A DNA stretch of 64,000 nt from DATIUV01 sp049322755 (GCA_049322755.1 JBMOQX010000044.1:7798-71797); one strand, 5' to 3'. Counted from the first letter of the stretch, positions 16,784 through 28,373 are shown. The notes: generated from the letters alone by a model not told the origin. Numbers and translations are program-made.

Positions 16784-17011
16784 AGATCTGCCCAGACCCT
16801 AGAGCGAGGGCGACAGCTGCTGGAAGCGCAGGCCGGCTTCGGCGGCTTCTACAATGCCAACTCGGCCAAGCTGATCTCGTCGGAAGTGCAGAAGGAGCAT
16901 GACCAGGAGGCGGTGGACGGGCTGATCCGGACGCTCGAGCTGGACCGGATCTTCGGGTTTGCGCCGGGCACCCGCTTCGAAGGCGGCTTGGCGCCGGGAT
17001 CGAAGCGCTGA
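16766..17011 (+). pseudogene. Hypothetical protein fragment whose 5' end is replaced by the palindromic repeat
   Basis: The frame contains a protein-like C terminus, LLEAQAGFGGFYNANSAKL followed by ISSEVQKEHDQEAVDGLIRT and LELDRIFGFAPGTRF. The only possible starts (TTG 16766 or similar) lie inside the repeat at 16618-16783 and have no ribosome site. The natural interpretation is that insertion of the repeat, or an associated deletion, removed the original start. The family was not recognised. It could also be a short functional protein started inside the repeat. Confidence 0.4.
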
Positions 17012-17262
17012 TGGTCCGACCGTCCCCGGCCCGGGTCGCAGCGGGCGGAACAAGGAAGCGTTGACCGCTCCGCTGCCGCCCCGGCACGCGTTCCATCGGC
17101 CCCGCGCCCGACTCATGGCGGCACCGTGCCGGGGCACGGTTTTGCGCCTGCTTCCGTATGTTAAAATCGCGGACTTATATCTTATACAAGAGTTTCACAC
17201 GCCAAGGCAGTAGGGTTCGGGGGCCGGCCCAGATCGGCCCAAACAGATAAAGGGGCATTCTC

Positions 17263-19311
<2,049 letters not shown>

Positions 19312-19331
19312 TACTGGTAGCGCCCGGCACC

Positions 19332-19358
19332 AAGGCGAGCCCGCGGGCTCGCCTTTTT
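19332..19358 (+). terminator. Rho-independent terminator after hppA
   Basis: A perfect stem GGCGAGCCC / GGGCTCGCC with a minimal loop is preceded by AA and followed by TTTTT, 20 bases past the hppA stop. Confidence 0.9.
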
Positions 19359-19487
19359 CATGGCCCCTTCCCCGGCCCCGGGCGCTTCCGTATCATCGGC
19401 GCAAACCGTCGGCGCCGGCGCCGAGAAATGCGGGCCGCCGGCCGCAGGACCGGCCTACGGCGAGCGGCCCCGGGAGGGGGCCACGCC

Positions 19488-20297
19488 ATGATCGAAGCCG
19501 TCCAACGCATGCCAACCCCCGCCCGGTGGCCCTGGCTGTCGTCGCTGCCTATTCTGGCCTTGGCGGGCTGTGCCGCGCTGGAGGAGGAGCCGCGGCTGGG
19601 CGCCGAGGAGCGCGGCTCCGTCGTCAAGGCGGCCAGTTTTTCCCGCGCCCCGGCCAGCGGCAAACCGCCCCCCGGCTGGCAGCCGTGGATCATCCTGCGC
19701 TCCAAGCCGCTGACCCGCTACGCGCTGGTGGAGAACCACGGCAAGACCGTACTGCGCGCCGAGGCCCGCACCTCGGCCTCGGGGCTGTACCGCGAGATCC
19801 ACGTCAACCCGCGCCGCCATCCGATACTCGCCTGGCGCTGGCGCGTCGACGCGCCGGTGCCGGGCGCCGACCCGCGCCAGCGCGCCACTGAGGACGCGCC
19901 GGCGCGGGTGCTGGTGGCGTTCACCGGCGATCGCGACCGGCTGGATTTCGGCGAGCGCACCAACATGGCGCTGGCCAAGGCGCTCTCCGGACAGCAGCTG
20001 CCCTACGCGACGCTGATGTACATCTGGTCCGAGCAGCTCCCGGTGGGCACCGTGGTGCGGAACCCCCACACCTCCCGTATCCAGATGATCGTCGCCGCCA
20101 GCGGCCCGGTGCGGCCCGGCGCCTGGACCGCGCTGGAGCGCAACGTGGCGGAGGATTACCGCCGGGTCTTCGGCGAGGAGCCCGGCGACATCCACGCGGT
20201 AGGCGTCATGACCGACACCGACAATACCGCCGGCGAGGCGGTGGCCTACTACGGCGACATCGCGTTCCGCCGCAGGCCCGCGGCCGCCGCGCGCTGA
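19488..20297 (+). CDS. DUF3047 domain-containing lipoprotein
   Basis: 269 residues. The N terminus has a hydrophobic stretch ending LALAGC, a good lipobox, so export and lipidation are predicted. The rest matches DUF3047: WIILRSKPLTRYALVE, LAWRWRVDAP, PARVLVAFTGDRDRLDF and GVMTDTDNTAGEAVAYYGDI. An alternative Met at 19509 would give a shorter signal peptide. Function of the family is unknown. It lies alone between hppA and the HbpS-like gene. Confidence 0.8.
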   Translation: MIEAVQRMPTPARWPWLSSLPILALAGCAALEEEPRLGAEERGSVVKAASFSRAPASGKPPPGWQPWIILRSKPLTRYALVENHGKTVLRAEARTSASGLYREIHVNPRRHPILAWRWRVDAPVPGADPRQRATEDAPARVLVAFTGDRDRLDFGERTNMALAKALSGQQLPYATLMYIWSEQLPVGTVVRNPHTSRIQMIVAASGPVRPGAWTALERNVAEDYRRVFGEEPGDIHAVGVMTDTDNTAGEAVAYYGDIAFRRRPAAAAR

Positions 20298-20368
20298 CGC
20301 GGCGCGCTTTTGCGGCGGTGCCGCGCGCTCGGTTATCATCGGTTCTCCTTTTTCAATCGGTCTCTCCC

Positions 20369-20791
20369 ATGCAAGAGCGCGTTCTCACTCTCGAAGAGGC
20401 GAAGTCGGTCGCCGCCGCGGCCGAAGCCTTCGCCGACAGCCACGGCTTCAGCGTGGTCATCGCCATCGTCGACGGCGGCGGCCACCTCCTGTACCTGCAG
20501 CGCGAGCACGACACCCAGTTCGGCAGCGTCGAGGTGGCCATGGGCAAGGCCTATTCGGCCGTGGCGTTCAAGCGGCCCACGGTGGCGTGGGAGGAGCGCT
20601 TCAAGGAGGGACGCTTCGGCTACCTGCAGATGCCCGGCCTCACCGGCCTGCAGGGCGGAGTCCCCCTGAAGATCGGCGAGGAGATCGTCGGCGGCATCGG
20701 CGTCTCGGGCGTCGCCTCCCAGGACGACGAGCGCGTCGCCAAGGCCGGCGCCGACATGCTGCAGACCCTGACCGAGGGCGGCACGCGATGA
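20369..20791 (+). CDS. GlcG/HbpS family heme-binding-like protein
   Basis: 140 residues: MQERVLTLEEAKSVAAAAEA, VVIAIVDGGGHLLYLQRE, then MGKAYSAVAFKRPT and GGVPLKIGEEIVGGIGVSGV. This is the GlcG/HbpS fold, whose members bind heme or act with glycolate operons. There is no signal peptide, so it should be cytoplasmic. Its stop overlaps the start of the carbonic anhydrase gene by 4 bases (ATGA), implying co-translation. Ligand unknown. Confidence 0.85.
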   Translation: MQERVLTLEEAKSVAAAAEAFADSHGFSVVIAIVDGGGHLLYLQREHDTQFGSVEVAMGKAYSAVAFKRPTVAWEERFKEGRFGYLQMPGLTGLQGGVPLKIGEEIVGGIGVSGVASQDDERVAKAGADMLQTLTEGGTR

Positions 20792-21315
20792 TCTACGCGC
20801 TGGGCGACCGGCGGGTCGAGATCCTCGGCGAGGATTTCTTCGTCGCTGACAACGCGACCGTGGTGGGGTCCGTGCGGCTACGCCACAATGCCAGCGTATG
20901 GTTCAACTGCGTCGTGCGCGGTGACAACGATGTCATCACCATCGGCGAGAACTGCAATGTCCAGGACGGTTCCGTGCTGCACACCGACGAGGGCGTGCCG
21001 CTCATGCTGGAGCGCAACGTGTCGGTGGGGCACATGGTGATGCTGCATGGCTGCCACATCGGCACCGGCAGCCTGATCGGCATCAAGGCGGTGATTCTCA
21101 ACGGCGCCCGCGTCGGCAGGAACTGCCTGATCGGCGCCAACGCGCTGATCCCCGAGGGCAAGGAGATTCCCGAGGGCTCGCTGGTGGTGGGCTCTCCCGG
21201 GAAGGTGATCCGCAGGCTCTCGGAAGAGGAGATCGCCCGGATCAACCGGATCGCCGATCATTACGTGGAGAACTTCAAGTGCTACAAGGCGGGGTTCCGC
21301 GCCGACGCGCGCTGA
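20788..21315 (+). CDS. Gamma carbonic anhydrase family protein
   Basis: 175 residues of left-handed beta-helix hexapeptide repeats: NATVVGSVRLRHNASVWFNC, VRGDNDVITIGENCNVQDGS, then VSVGHMVMLHGCHIGTGSLI. Metal-binding histidines of the trimer interface are visible (HTDEG, VGHMVMLHGCHIG). VVGSPGKVIRRLS closes the domain. Members are zinc or iron enzymes related to Cam, YrdA and PaaY. Activity cannot be assumed. It is translationally coupled to the HbpS-like gene. Confidence 0.9.
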   Translation: MIYALGDRRVEILGEDFFVADNATVVGSVRLRHNASVWFNCVVRGDNDVITIGENCNVQDGSVLHTDEGVPLMLERNVSVGHMVMLHGCHIGTGSLIGIKAVILNGARVGRNCLIGANALIPEGKEIPEGSLVVGSPGKVIRRLSEEEIARINRIADHYVENFKCYKAGFRADAR

Positions 21316-21355
21316 TCCGCGTCCGTTGCCGGGAATCCCGCCCGGACCGAGGACG

Positions 21356-21829
21356 ATGACTCGTACCAGACTGCTGCTGGGCGCCAGCGGCGCGGCCGCC
21401 GTAGCCGGCGTCGCCATCGCGCTTTATGCCACCCACGCGCTCGGCATGCGGCCGTGTCCGCTGTGCATTCTGCAGCGCATGCTGTTCGCCGCCTTCGCGC
21501 TGATCGCGCTCACCGGGGCCATCTGGCCGGCGCAGCCGCTCGCCGCGGCGGCGGGCGTCATCGCGCTCACCGGCGCGGGCGTGGCCGGTTGGCAACTGTA
21601 CATCGAGGCGAACCCCCTGCAGGCGACATGCGGTCTGGGACTGGACGAGCCCTGGTGGGAGACGCTGGCGTACTGGGCCGGCGAGCAGGTGCCGTTCCTC
21701 TTCAACCCCACCGGCGACTGCGCCGCGGGCTACAAGCTGCTGGGCGTGAGCTTTGCCGCCTGGAGCCTGCTGCTCTTCATGGCGCTCGTCCTCGCGAGCA
21801 CCGCCGCGTTGCCCCGCCGCCAAGCCTGA
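21356..21829 (+). CDS. dsbB: Disulfide bond formation protein B
   Basis: 157 residues with four membrane helices. CPLC at residues 34-37 is the quinone-side redox pair. The second periplasmic pair is the Cys in ATCGLGLDE and the one in PTGDCAAG. DsbB reoxidises DsbA and passes electrons to quinones. The start at 21356 puts the first helix right after a short basic tail. It lies 40 bases after the carbonic anhydrase gene. Confidence 0.94.
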   Translation: MTRTRLLLGASGAAAVAGVAIALYATHALGMRPCPLCILQRMLFAAFALIALTGAIWPAQPLAAAAGVIALTGAGVAGWQLYIEANPLQATCGLGLDEPWWETLAYWAGEQVPFLFNPTGDCAAGYKLLGVSFAAWSLLLFMALVLASTAALPRRQA

Positions 21830-22317
21830 GCGCATTGCGGGCGGCACGCCGACAGCGCCGCGCGCACAGCGCGCGTGGAACGGCAGCCTCCACGGCAACG
21901 GGCACGAAAGCTGCTTCTTCAGAACCGGGGGCGCCCGCGCCGCGTCGATCCGACGTCAGCTAGGGCAAGATCGCCTGCAGCGCGCGCCGCCCACCTCCCG
22001 CTGAATCGTATTTGTTCCCAAGCGCTTGGCGCCCAAGCGGCACCCGGCCAACCGGGCAATTTCTCCCACTTTGTAAGATTTTGTATTTCGCCTGCCGCGT
22101 TTTGCGTTGTTTAACAAAACCGGGATGTCCCGCGTGCTCTCGCCCCGCGGGCGCCGGCATCCGTCGCCGTTTATGACACCCGGCTGACCATCCGTCGGTC
22201 ATCCATTCCCTCCGCTTGTCCCAGATGTTGAACTTGGGACGCCATGTCGAGAACACGTCAGATTCGGTCGACGCACCTGCCGCTTTCGAGGTCCTGCGGG
22301 ATCTCGGAGAGAGGATC
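21830..22317. promoter_or_regulatory. Upstream region of the minor pilin operon with palindromes
   Basis: About 490 bases without a gene. CCAAGCGCTTGG at 22018-22029 is a perfect 12-bp palindrome, overlapping CTTGGCGCCCAAG at 22025-22037, a second interrupted palindrome. This would suit a dimeric regulator or overlapping operators. AT-richer DNA (about 22070-22120) follows, where a promoter could lie. No convincing sigma-54 site was found. Confidence 0.35.
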
Positions 22318-22788
22318 ATGCAGCGCCAGTTGAACGCCTGCGCGCCGTGCGGTACTACCGCCGGACGACCGCCCGCGTCGCGTCCGCGAGGCTTCACGCT
22401 GATCGAGAACCTGATGGCGCTGCTACTGTTTTCGGTCGGCATTCTCGGGTTCGTGGGAATCCAGGCGTTCATGATGACGAACAACATCGACGCCAAGTAC
22501 CGCGTCGACGCCTCGTTCCTCGCCAACGACATCGTCAGCCGGATGTGGACCGACCGCGCCAACCTGGCCAACTACGTCACGACGCCCGGCACCGCCAACC
22601 CGACGACCGCAGCCTGGAGCACGCAGATCGGCAGCACGCTTCCCGCCGGTACCGGACGCGTCCAGCTCGCGACCGAGCCCAACGACGTGACCGAGGTGAC
22701 GGTGACCGTGACCTGGCAGCCGCCGGGCGCGCCCGCGCCGCACCAGTTCATCACCATCTCCCGCATAGCCCCTCCGGAGACGCCGTGA
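22318..22788 (+). CDS. pilV: Type IV pilus minor pilin PilV
   Basis: 156 residues. PRGFTLIENLMALLLFSVG is a class III prepilin signal, with cleavage after Gly, Phe+1 and Glu+5, followed by the hydrophobic N-helix. Start at 22318 follows GGAGAGAGG. The leader before the cleavage site is about 30 residues, on the long side. It overlaps pilW by 4 bases, so the minor pilins are translated together. Minor pilins prime pilus assembly and carry PilY1 at the tip. Confidence 0.87.
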   Translation: MQRQLNACAPCGTTAGRPPASRPRGFTLIENLMALLLFSVGILGFVGIQAFMMTNNIDAKYRVDASFLANDIVSRMWTDRANLANYVTTPGTANPTTAAWSTQIGSTLPAGTGRVQLATEPNDVTEVTVTVTWQPPGAPAPHQFITISRIAPPETP

Positions 22789-23843
22789 GCACGCCCGGGC
22801 CCCTTGCCGGCCGCCTGCGCGGCATGAGCCTGGTCGAACTGCTGGTGGGCCTCGCTCTCGGACTTCTGATCGTGCTGGCGATCACCCGCGCGTTCGCCGT
22901 GTTCGAAGGCTACAAGCGCACCACCACCGGCGGCGCGGACGCTCAGATCAACGGCGCCATCGCGCTGTCCCTGATCGAGCGTGAGGTACGCATCGCGGCC
23001 TACGGCATGGCCGACCTGGGCGTCTTCGGCTGCGCCGTGCGCAGCTACAACAAAAACCGCAACCCGCCGGATCTCAACTTTCTGATCGCGCCGGTGGTCA
23101 TCACCCAGGGCACCTCCGGCGCGCCCGATGCGGTGACTGTCATATTCAGCGATTCCGAGGGTCTGCCGGTGGCGGTTCCGTTTCAGCAGCAGTCGGGCGC
23201 GTCGGCGAACTACAAGGTGGACAACCGTGCCGGCTTCGGCGTCGGCGACCTGGTGCTGGCCGTGGAAGGCGGCAAGGATTGCACCGTGGCCGAGGTCACC
23301 GACCTGCCCGGCACGCCCGGCCAGACCGACGTGGTGATCCACAACTCCGGCATGTACAAGAACGACCAGGGCGACATGGTGGAGTCCACCTGGAACAAGC
23401 CCAGCGGGCTCGGCGTGACCTACGACAAGGGCGTTCTCTACAACCTGGGCAAAGCGCCCAACAGCAACGAGTACCGTGTCGAAAGCGCCAACCTGGTCGT
23501 GCGCGAGTGGCTCGGCGCCACGGGCAGCACGCCGCTCCCGGTGGTCGCCAACGTCGTCGACCTGCAGGCGCAGTACGGGAAGGACACCGACAGCGACGGC
23601 GTCGTCGACACCTTCGACGAAGTCACACCCGCCACGCCCGCGGGCTGGGCCCAGGTGCTGGCGGTGCGCGTCGCGGTCGTCAGCCGCAGCGGCCACTACG
23701 AAAAGACCGAGGTTTCCCCGCCCGCCATCGAGCTCTGGCCCGGGGGCCCCACGTTCAACCCCGATGCCGGCGCCCGCCACTACCGCTATCGCGTCTACAG
23801 CACCGTGGTACCGCTGCGAAACATGATCTGGAGGCCCGTATGA
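22785..23843 (+). CDS. pilW: Type IV pilus minor pilin PilW
   Basis: 352 residues from a GTG overlapping the pilV stop. The prepilin motif RGMSLVELLVGLALGLLIVL (Gly-1, Met+1, Glu+5) is near residue 14. The large C-terminal part, including SLIEREVRIAAYGMADLGVF with GCAVRS and a 'DTDSDGVVDTFD' acidic loop that could bind calcium, is typical of PilW. It ends 4 bases inside pilX. Confidence 0.87.
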   Translation: MSTPGPLAGRLRGMSLVELLVGLALGLLIVLAITRAFAVFEGYKRTTTGGADAQINGAIALSLIEREVRIAAYGMADLGVFGCAVRSYNKNRNPPDLNFLIAPVVITQGTSGAPDAVTVIFSDSEGLPVAVPFQQQSGASANYKVDNRAGFGVGDLVLAVEGGKDCTVAEVTDLPGTPGQTDVVIHNSGMYKNDQGDMVESTWNKPSGLGVTYDKGVLYNLGKAPNSNEYRVESANLVVREWLGATGSTPLPVVANVVDLQAQYGKDTDSDGVVDTFDEVTPATPAGWAQVLAVRVAVVSRSGHYEKTEVSPPAIELWPGGPTFNPDAGARHYRYRVYSTVVPLRNMIWRPV

Positions 23844-24442
23844 TGACGCACTTCCTACGCGCCGCCCCCGGCGCTGCGCGCCAGCGCGGCGTCACCATGT
23901 TCGTCGCGCTGATCGCGCTGGTGGTCATGTTCATGGCCGTCCTGACCCTGGTGCGTTCGGTGGACACCGGCAACCTGATCGCCGGCAACCTGGCGTTCAG
24001 GGCCAACGCGGTGCAGGCCGCCGACCAGGGCGTCGAGGCCGCCATCACCTGGCTGCGCACCAACAGCGGCGGCGGCACGCTGCACGCGTCCAACCCGGCG
24101 GAAGGCTACGTCGCGCATCGCGAGGATCCCCTCTCGACCCAGAGCTGGGACCAGTTCTGGGCCGATCTCGCGACCGCCAATCAGGTGAAGGCGCTGCCGG
24201 CGAACTCGATCGACACCACGGTCTCGTACGTGATCCACCGCCTGTGCAGCGTCGACGGCGATCCCAACGCCATCGGCAACCTCTGCGTCAACAGCCTCGG
24301 CGGCACCTCGTCGCCGGGCAGCGGCAAGGGCGCGGGCAAGATCCAGCTCGGCGGATCGCCGCAGTATTACTACCGCGTCACCACCCGCGCCGTCGGCCCC
24401 CGCAACACGGTGAGCATGGTCCAGGTGATCGTCCTCATCTGA
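23840..24442 (+). CDS. pilX: Type IV pilus assembly protein PilX
   Basis: 200 residues. QRGVTMFVALIALVVMFMAV is a non-canonical prepilin-like start that has Met+2 and no Glu+5, as often in PilX. NLIAGNLAFRANAVQAADQGVEAA is the characteristic following block. Overlap of 4 bases with pilW and 27 bases to pilY1 place it in one operon. Confidence 0.85.
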   Translation: MMTHFLRAAPGAARQRGVTMFVALIALVVMFMAVLTLVRSVDTGNLIAGNLAFRANAVQAADQGVEAAITWLRTNSGGGTLHASNPAEGYVAHREDPLSTQSWDQFWADLATANQVKALPANSIDTTVSYVIHRLCSVDGDPNAIGNLCVNSLGGTSSPGSGKGAGKIQLGGSPQYYYRVTTRAVGPRNTVSMVQVIVLI

Positions 24443-24469
24443 AAAGTTCCGGAACCCGGAGACTGCAAA

Positions 24470-27400
24470 ATGAAACCCCTGTTCCGCCCGCCGTCGCGCA
24501 AGCTTGGAGCCAAACGCCTCGCCTTCGCCCTGCTCGCCCTGGCCACCGCCATGGTCGTGCCGCCGCGGGCGGCCGCCTCGACGGACCTCGCCACCTCGCC
24601 GCTGATCACCTCGAGTTCGTCCACCGTGCGTCCGAACGTCATGTTCGTGCTCGACGATTCCGGCAGCATGGGCTGGGCATTCATGCCGGATTCGGTGAAG
24701 GGCCGCAACGACAGCCGCTGCTACAAGAACCACCTCTACAACTTCGTCTACTACAATCCGGACTTCATCTACCAGCCGCCGGTCGACGCGGCCGGTCTGG
24801 CGTTTCCCAACGCCAGCTTCTACGGCGCCCGCTACAATGGTTTCGACTCCGGGTCATCGACGGTCGATCTGTCCACCAGCTTCCGCGCCTACGACGACAA
24901 CACCAGCGACGGCAACGGCGACGACACGGCACAGGCGGCGTACTACTACAAGTACACCGGCAGCGGCGCGGCGGCCCCGGGCACCTGCTATTCCGACAGC
25001 CGCTATACCAAAGTCACCGTCAACAGCACGTCCGGGCCGGGCGGCACCGACGAGCGCCAGAACTTCGCCAACTGGTACAGCTACTACCGCACCCGCATGC
25101 TGATGATGAAAAGCGCAGCGGGACGGGCGTTCAGCGCCCTCGACGACAAGTACCGCGTCGGGATGACGACGATCAACAACACCAACTACAGCAGCAACGG
25201 GCCCGAGTTTCTCTCGATCGACGCGTTCACGGCGACGCAGAAGTCCGATTTCTTCTCGACCCTGTACGGCGTTCCGCCCAGCGGCCGGACGCCGCTGCGC
25301 ACGGCCCTCGACCGCGTCGGCAAGATGTACCAGGACCCCTCGTCGATCGGCGCGCGGGACCCCCTCGAGTACTCCTGCCAGCAGAACTTCACCATCCTGT
25401 CCACGGACGGTTTCTGGAACGACAGCTTCAGCGGCATCGGCAACCACGACAACAACGCGACCAGCTCCCCGCGGCCGATGTACGACGGCGGCTACTCCGG
25501 GAGCCAGGACACGCTGGCGGATATCGCCATGTACTACTACGTGACCGACCTGCGCACGGGGGGCGCCACGGGCGCGCTCGGGACGGATGTGTCGGCCAAC
25601 AACGTCCCTCCCAACGGCAAGGACACCGCCACGCACCAGCACATGACGACCTTCACGCTGGGGCTCGGCGCGAACGGCGTGCTCAAGTATCAGCCGGATT
25701 ACGAGACCGCCGCGTCGGGGGATTACCACAAGATCCGCACTGGCGCGGTGAGCGGCTGCAACGGCTGGACGCCGGACAACAAGTGCAACTGGCCCGTCCC
25801 CAGCTCCAACAACCTGCGCACCATCGATGACCTCTGGCACGCGGCGGTGAACGGACGCGGCACCTATTTCAGCGCCCAGAATCCGGATTCCCTGAGCGCG
25901 GGGCTCTCCGGCGCGCTCGCCGGGGTTTCGGTGCGCACCGGTACCGCGGCTGCCGCCTCCACCAGCAACCCCAACGTCACCGCCGGCGACAACTTCGTAT
26001 TCAGCTCGACGTTTCGCACCGTCAAGTGGGACTCGGAACTGGTGGCCGAGCTGATCGACCTCACCACCGGGGCCATCGTGGGCGCTCCGGTGTGGTCGGC
26101 CCAGGCCCAGCTCGATACCAAGATGGCGACCAATCCGTCGTCGCGCCGCGTCTACCTGATGGCGAGCGGCGCCACCGGCGGCCTCAAGGACTTCAGCTGG
26201 ACCAATCTCAGCGCCGCCCAGCAGGCGTTCTTCGATGCCACGCGCCTGACGCAGTATCCGTCGTTCTCCGCGACGCAAAGGACCACGGCCACCGGCGCCA
26301 GTCTGGTGAATTTCGTGCGCGGCGACGCGCAATTCGAGGACCAGCCCTCCAACACCAACCCGGATAAGCGCCTCTATCGTGACCGCGAGCACGTGCTGGG
26401 CGACATCGTCAGCTCCGACGCGGCCTACGTGAAGGTGCCCCCGTTCAACTACGCCGATCCGGGTTACGCCGCATTCAAGAGCGGCAAGACCAGCCGGCAG
26501 GCGGCGCTCTACGTGGGCGCCAACGACGGCATGCTGCATGCCTTCGACGCCACCACCGGCGCCGAACTCTGGGCGTTGGTGCCAACCCCGGTACTGCCAA
26601 ACCTCTACAAGCTGGCCGACCAGGACTACGCCAACCTGCACCAGTACTACGTCGACGGTTCGCCCGCGGTCGGCGACATCTGCGTGGCGGACTGCGCCCT
26701 CTCCAGCGCCCAGTGGCGCACCATCGTGGTCGGGGGCCTCAATCTCGGCGGGCGCGGCTATTTCGCGCTCGACGTCACGGACCCTGCCAACCCGGTCGGC
26801 CTGTGGGAGTTCACGGTCGCCGACGACGCCGACGTCGGTTTCAGCTTCGGCAACCCGATCATAACCAAGCGCGCCGACGGCCGTTGGGTGGTGCTGGTCA
26901 CCTCCGGCTACAACAACGTCTCCCCGGGCAGCGGCGAGGGTTTCCTTTTTGTCCTTGACGCGCTCAGCGGCGTGGTGCTCGACAAGATCGGCACCGGCGT
27001 CGGGACCACCTCCACGCCGAGCGGACTGGCCAAGATCAACGCCTGGGTCAACAACGCCAGTGTCGACAACACTGCGCAGCGCGTCTACGGTGGTGACCTG
27101 GAAGGCAACCTGTGGCGCCTCGACATCAACGACAGCGTGGGCGCGCCCGGAAAAGAGGCGCTGCGGCTGGCCCAGTTCGGCGTCGGCGCCAACACCCAAC
27201 CCGTCACTGCCAAGCCCGAGCTGGGGGAAGTGAACGGGTTCGCCGTCGTCTACGTCGGCACCGGGCGCTACCTCGGCCTGAGCGACCTGATCGACGCCTC
27301 TCAGCAATCGCTGTACGCCATCCGCGACGACCTGAGCGGCGCCAGCCTCGGCAACGTGCGCACGCCTGGCACGCTGGTTCAGCAAACTTTGACCGACGTC

Positions 27401-27829
27401 ACCGTCACCGGCGGCGAGCGGGTGCGCACTTCCAGTTCCAACCTCGTGGATTTCGCCACTCAGGCAGGCTGGTATATCGACTTTCCCGATCCGGGGGAGC
27501 GCTCGGTGACGGACCTCTCGCTCGACCTCGGCACGCTGAGCCTGACCACCAACGTGCCCACGGGCGACGCTTGCGCGGTGGGCGGCTACAGCTGGGTCTA
27601 CTTCCTCGACTACCGCACCGGCCAGGCGGTGACGTCGGCGGCCAGCCAGATCGCGGGCCGTTTCCTCGGCAACACGCTCGCCACGCGCCCCGTGGTGGTG
27701 AAGCTGCCCAGCGGCAAGGTGGTGGCGCTGATCCGATCCTCCGCCGGCACGACGCTGGTGCGGGAGGTTCCGATCGGCACCTCGAGCCGGCCCACGAAGC
27801 GCGTGACCTGGCGCGAGCTGTTCCGCTAA
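24470..27829 (+). CDS. pilY1: Type IV pilus tip adhesin/biogenesis protein PilY1
   Basis: 1119 residues with a basic signal peptide ending AAAS. Near residue 57, VMFVLDDSGSMGWAF is the MIDAS motif of a von Willebrand A-like domain. The C-terminal half from about residue 630 (LYRDREHVLGDIVSSDAAYV, YVGANDGMLHAFDATTGAEL, GRGYFALDVTDPANP) is the beta-propeller PilY1 domain. PilY1 sits at the pilus tip and affects retraction and surface sensing. A conventional pilE/fimT neighbour is absent here. Confidence 0.92.
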   Translation: MKPLFRPPSRKLGAKRLAFALLALATAMVVPPRAAASTDLATSPLITSSSSTVRPNVMFVLDDSGSMGWAFMPDSVKGRNDSRCYKNHLYNFVYYNPDFIYQPPVDAAGLAFPNASFYGARYNGFDSGSSTVDLSTSFRAYDDNTSDGNGDDTAQAAYYYKYTGSGAAAPGTCYSDSRYTKVTVNSTSGPGGTDERQNFANWYSYYRTRMLMMKSAAGRAFSALDDKYRVGMTTINNTNYSSNGPEFLSIDAFTATQKSDFFSTLYGVPPSGRTPLRTALDRVGKMYQDPSSIGARDPLEYSCQQNFTILSTDGFWNDSFSGIGNHDNNATSSPRPMYDGGYSGSQDTLADIAMYYYVTDLRTGGATGALGTDVSANNVPPNGKDTATHQHMTTFTLGLGANGVLKYQPDYETAASGDYHKIRTGAVSGCNGWTPDNKCNWPVPSSNNLRTIDDLWHAAVNGRGTYFSAQNPDSLSAGLSGALAGVSVRTGTAAAASTSNPNVTAGDNFVFSSTFRTVKWDSELVAELIDLTTGAIVGAPVWSAQAQLDTKMATNPSSRRVYLMASGATGGLKDFSWTNLSAAQQAFFDATRLTQYPSFSATQRTTATGASLVNFVRGDAQFEDQPSNTNPDKRLYRDREHVLGDIVSSDAAYVKVPPFNYADPGYAAFKSGKTSRQAALYVGANDGMLHAFDATTGAELWALVPTPVLPNLYKLADQDYANLHQYYVDGSPAVGDICVADCALSSAQWRTIVVGGLNLGGRGYFALDVTDPANPVGLWEFTVADDADVGFSFGNPIITKRADGRWVVLVTSGYNNVSPGSGEGFLFVLDALSGVVLDKIGTGVGTTSTPSGLAKINAWVNNASVDNTAQRVYGGDLEGNLWRLDINDSVGAPGKEALRLAQFGVGANTQPVTAKPELGEVNGFAVVYVGTGRYLGLSDLIDASQQSLYAIRDDLSGASLGNVRTPGTLVQQTLTDVTVTGGERVRTSSSNLVDFATQAGWYIDFPDPGERSVTDLSLDLGTLSLTTNVPTGDACAVGGYSWVYFLDYRTGQAVTSAASQIAGRFLGNTLATRPVVVKLPSGKVVALIRSSAGTTLVREVPIGTSSRPTKRVTWRELFR

Positions 27830-27866
27830 GCGCGCGGGCAGCCCACCATTGCAAGTCCGGCCGCGT

Positions 27867-28373
27867 TCACTCCCCGTGGTCGGGCTTGGTTTTCTCGGCC
27901 TTCAGGCTCAGGAAATAGCTGAGCGCCGCCACCACCAGGGCGATGCCGGCGCCGAAGCGCAGCAGGTCGCGCTCGCCGTCCCAGGTCACCACCTGGCCCA
28001 GGAACAGCACCGCCATGACGACGATCACCACGCCGGTCAACTTGTTCTTGAGGTCGTCCAGGTCGCGGATCACCAGCCACTCGGGCAGCGCCAGCGTCGG
28101 GTTGATGAACAGCTCGTACAGACCCAATGCGATGATGTAGAACACGGTGGCCAGCAGGAACAGGTCCACCACCTCGATGAACGCCAGTGCCAGCGCCTTG
28201 GCGCCCTTGCTGCTCACCTTGGCCTCGCGCACCGCGTCCACCACCAGCATCACCACCTCGATGCCGCCGTAGATCATCAGCGCGCTGGCGGCGACGAACG
28301 AGCCGGCGACGCCGATCACCACCAGATAGCGGGTGGCGGCGAAAAGCCGGCTGCGGATCGGCGGGTCCTGCAC
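27867..28373 (-). CDS. YqhA family membrane protein (UPF0114)
   Basis: 168 residues with four hydrophobic helices: RYLVVIGVAGSFVAASALMI, VDLFLLATVFYIIALGLYEL, LTGVVIVVMAVLFLGQVVTW and a last one near the C terminus. The acidic-polar loop LPEWLVIRDLDDLKNKL matches the YqhA family. Role unknown. It lies 26 bases downstream of the aldolase gene on the same strand and may be cotranscribed. Confidence 0.85.
   Translation of the reverse strand: MQDPPIRSRLFAATRYLVVIGVAGSFVAASALMIYGGIEVVMLVVDAVREAKVSSKGAKALALAFIEVVDLFLLATVFYIIALGLYELFINPTLALPEWLVIRDLDDLKNKLTGVVIVVMAVLFLGQVVTWDGERDLLRFGAGIALVVAALSYFLSLKAEKTKPDHGE

Noticed and set aside
22018..22060. Sigma-54 promoter before pilV
   Set aside because: TGGCGCCCAAGCGGCA has TGGC but not the TTGCA/T element at the right spacing.
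24854..27385. 843-codon minus-strand frame opposite pilY1
   Set aside because: Composition (Gly/Arg/Val/His-rich, no domains) and full overlap with the well-supported pilY1 gene mark it as a shadow.
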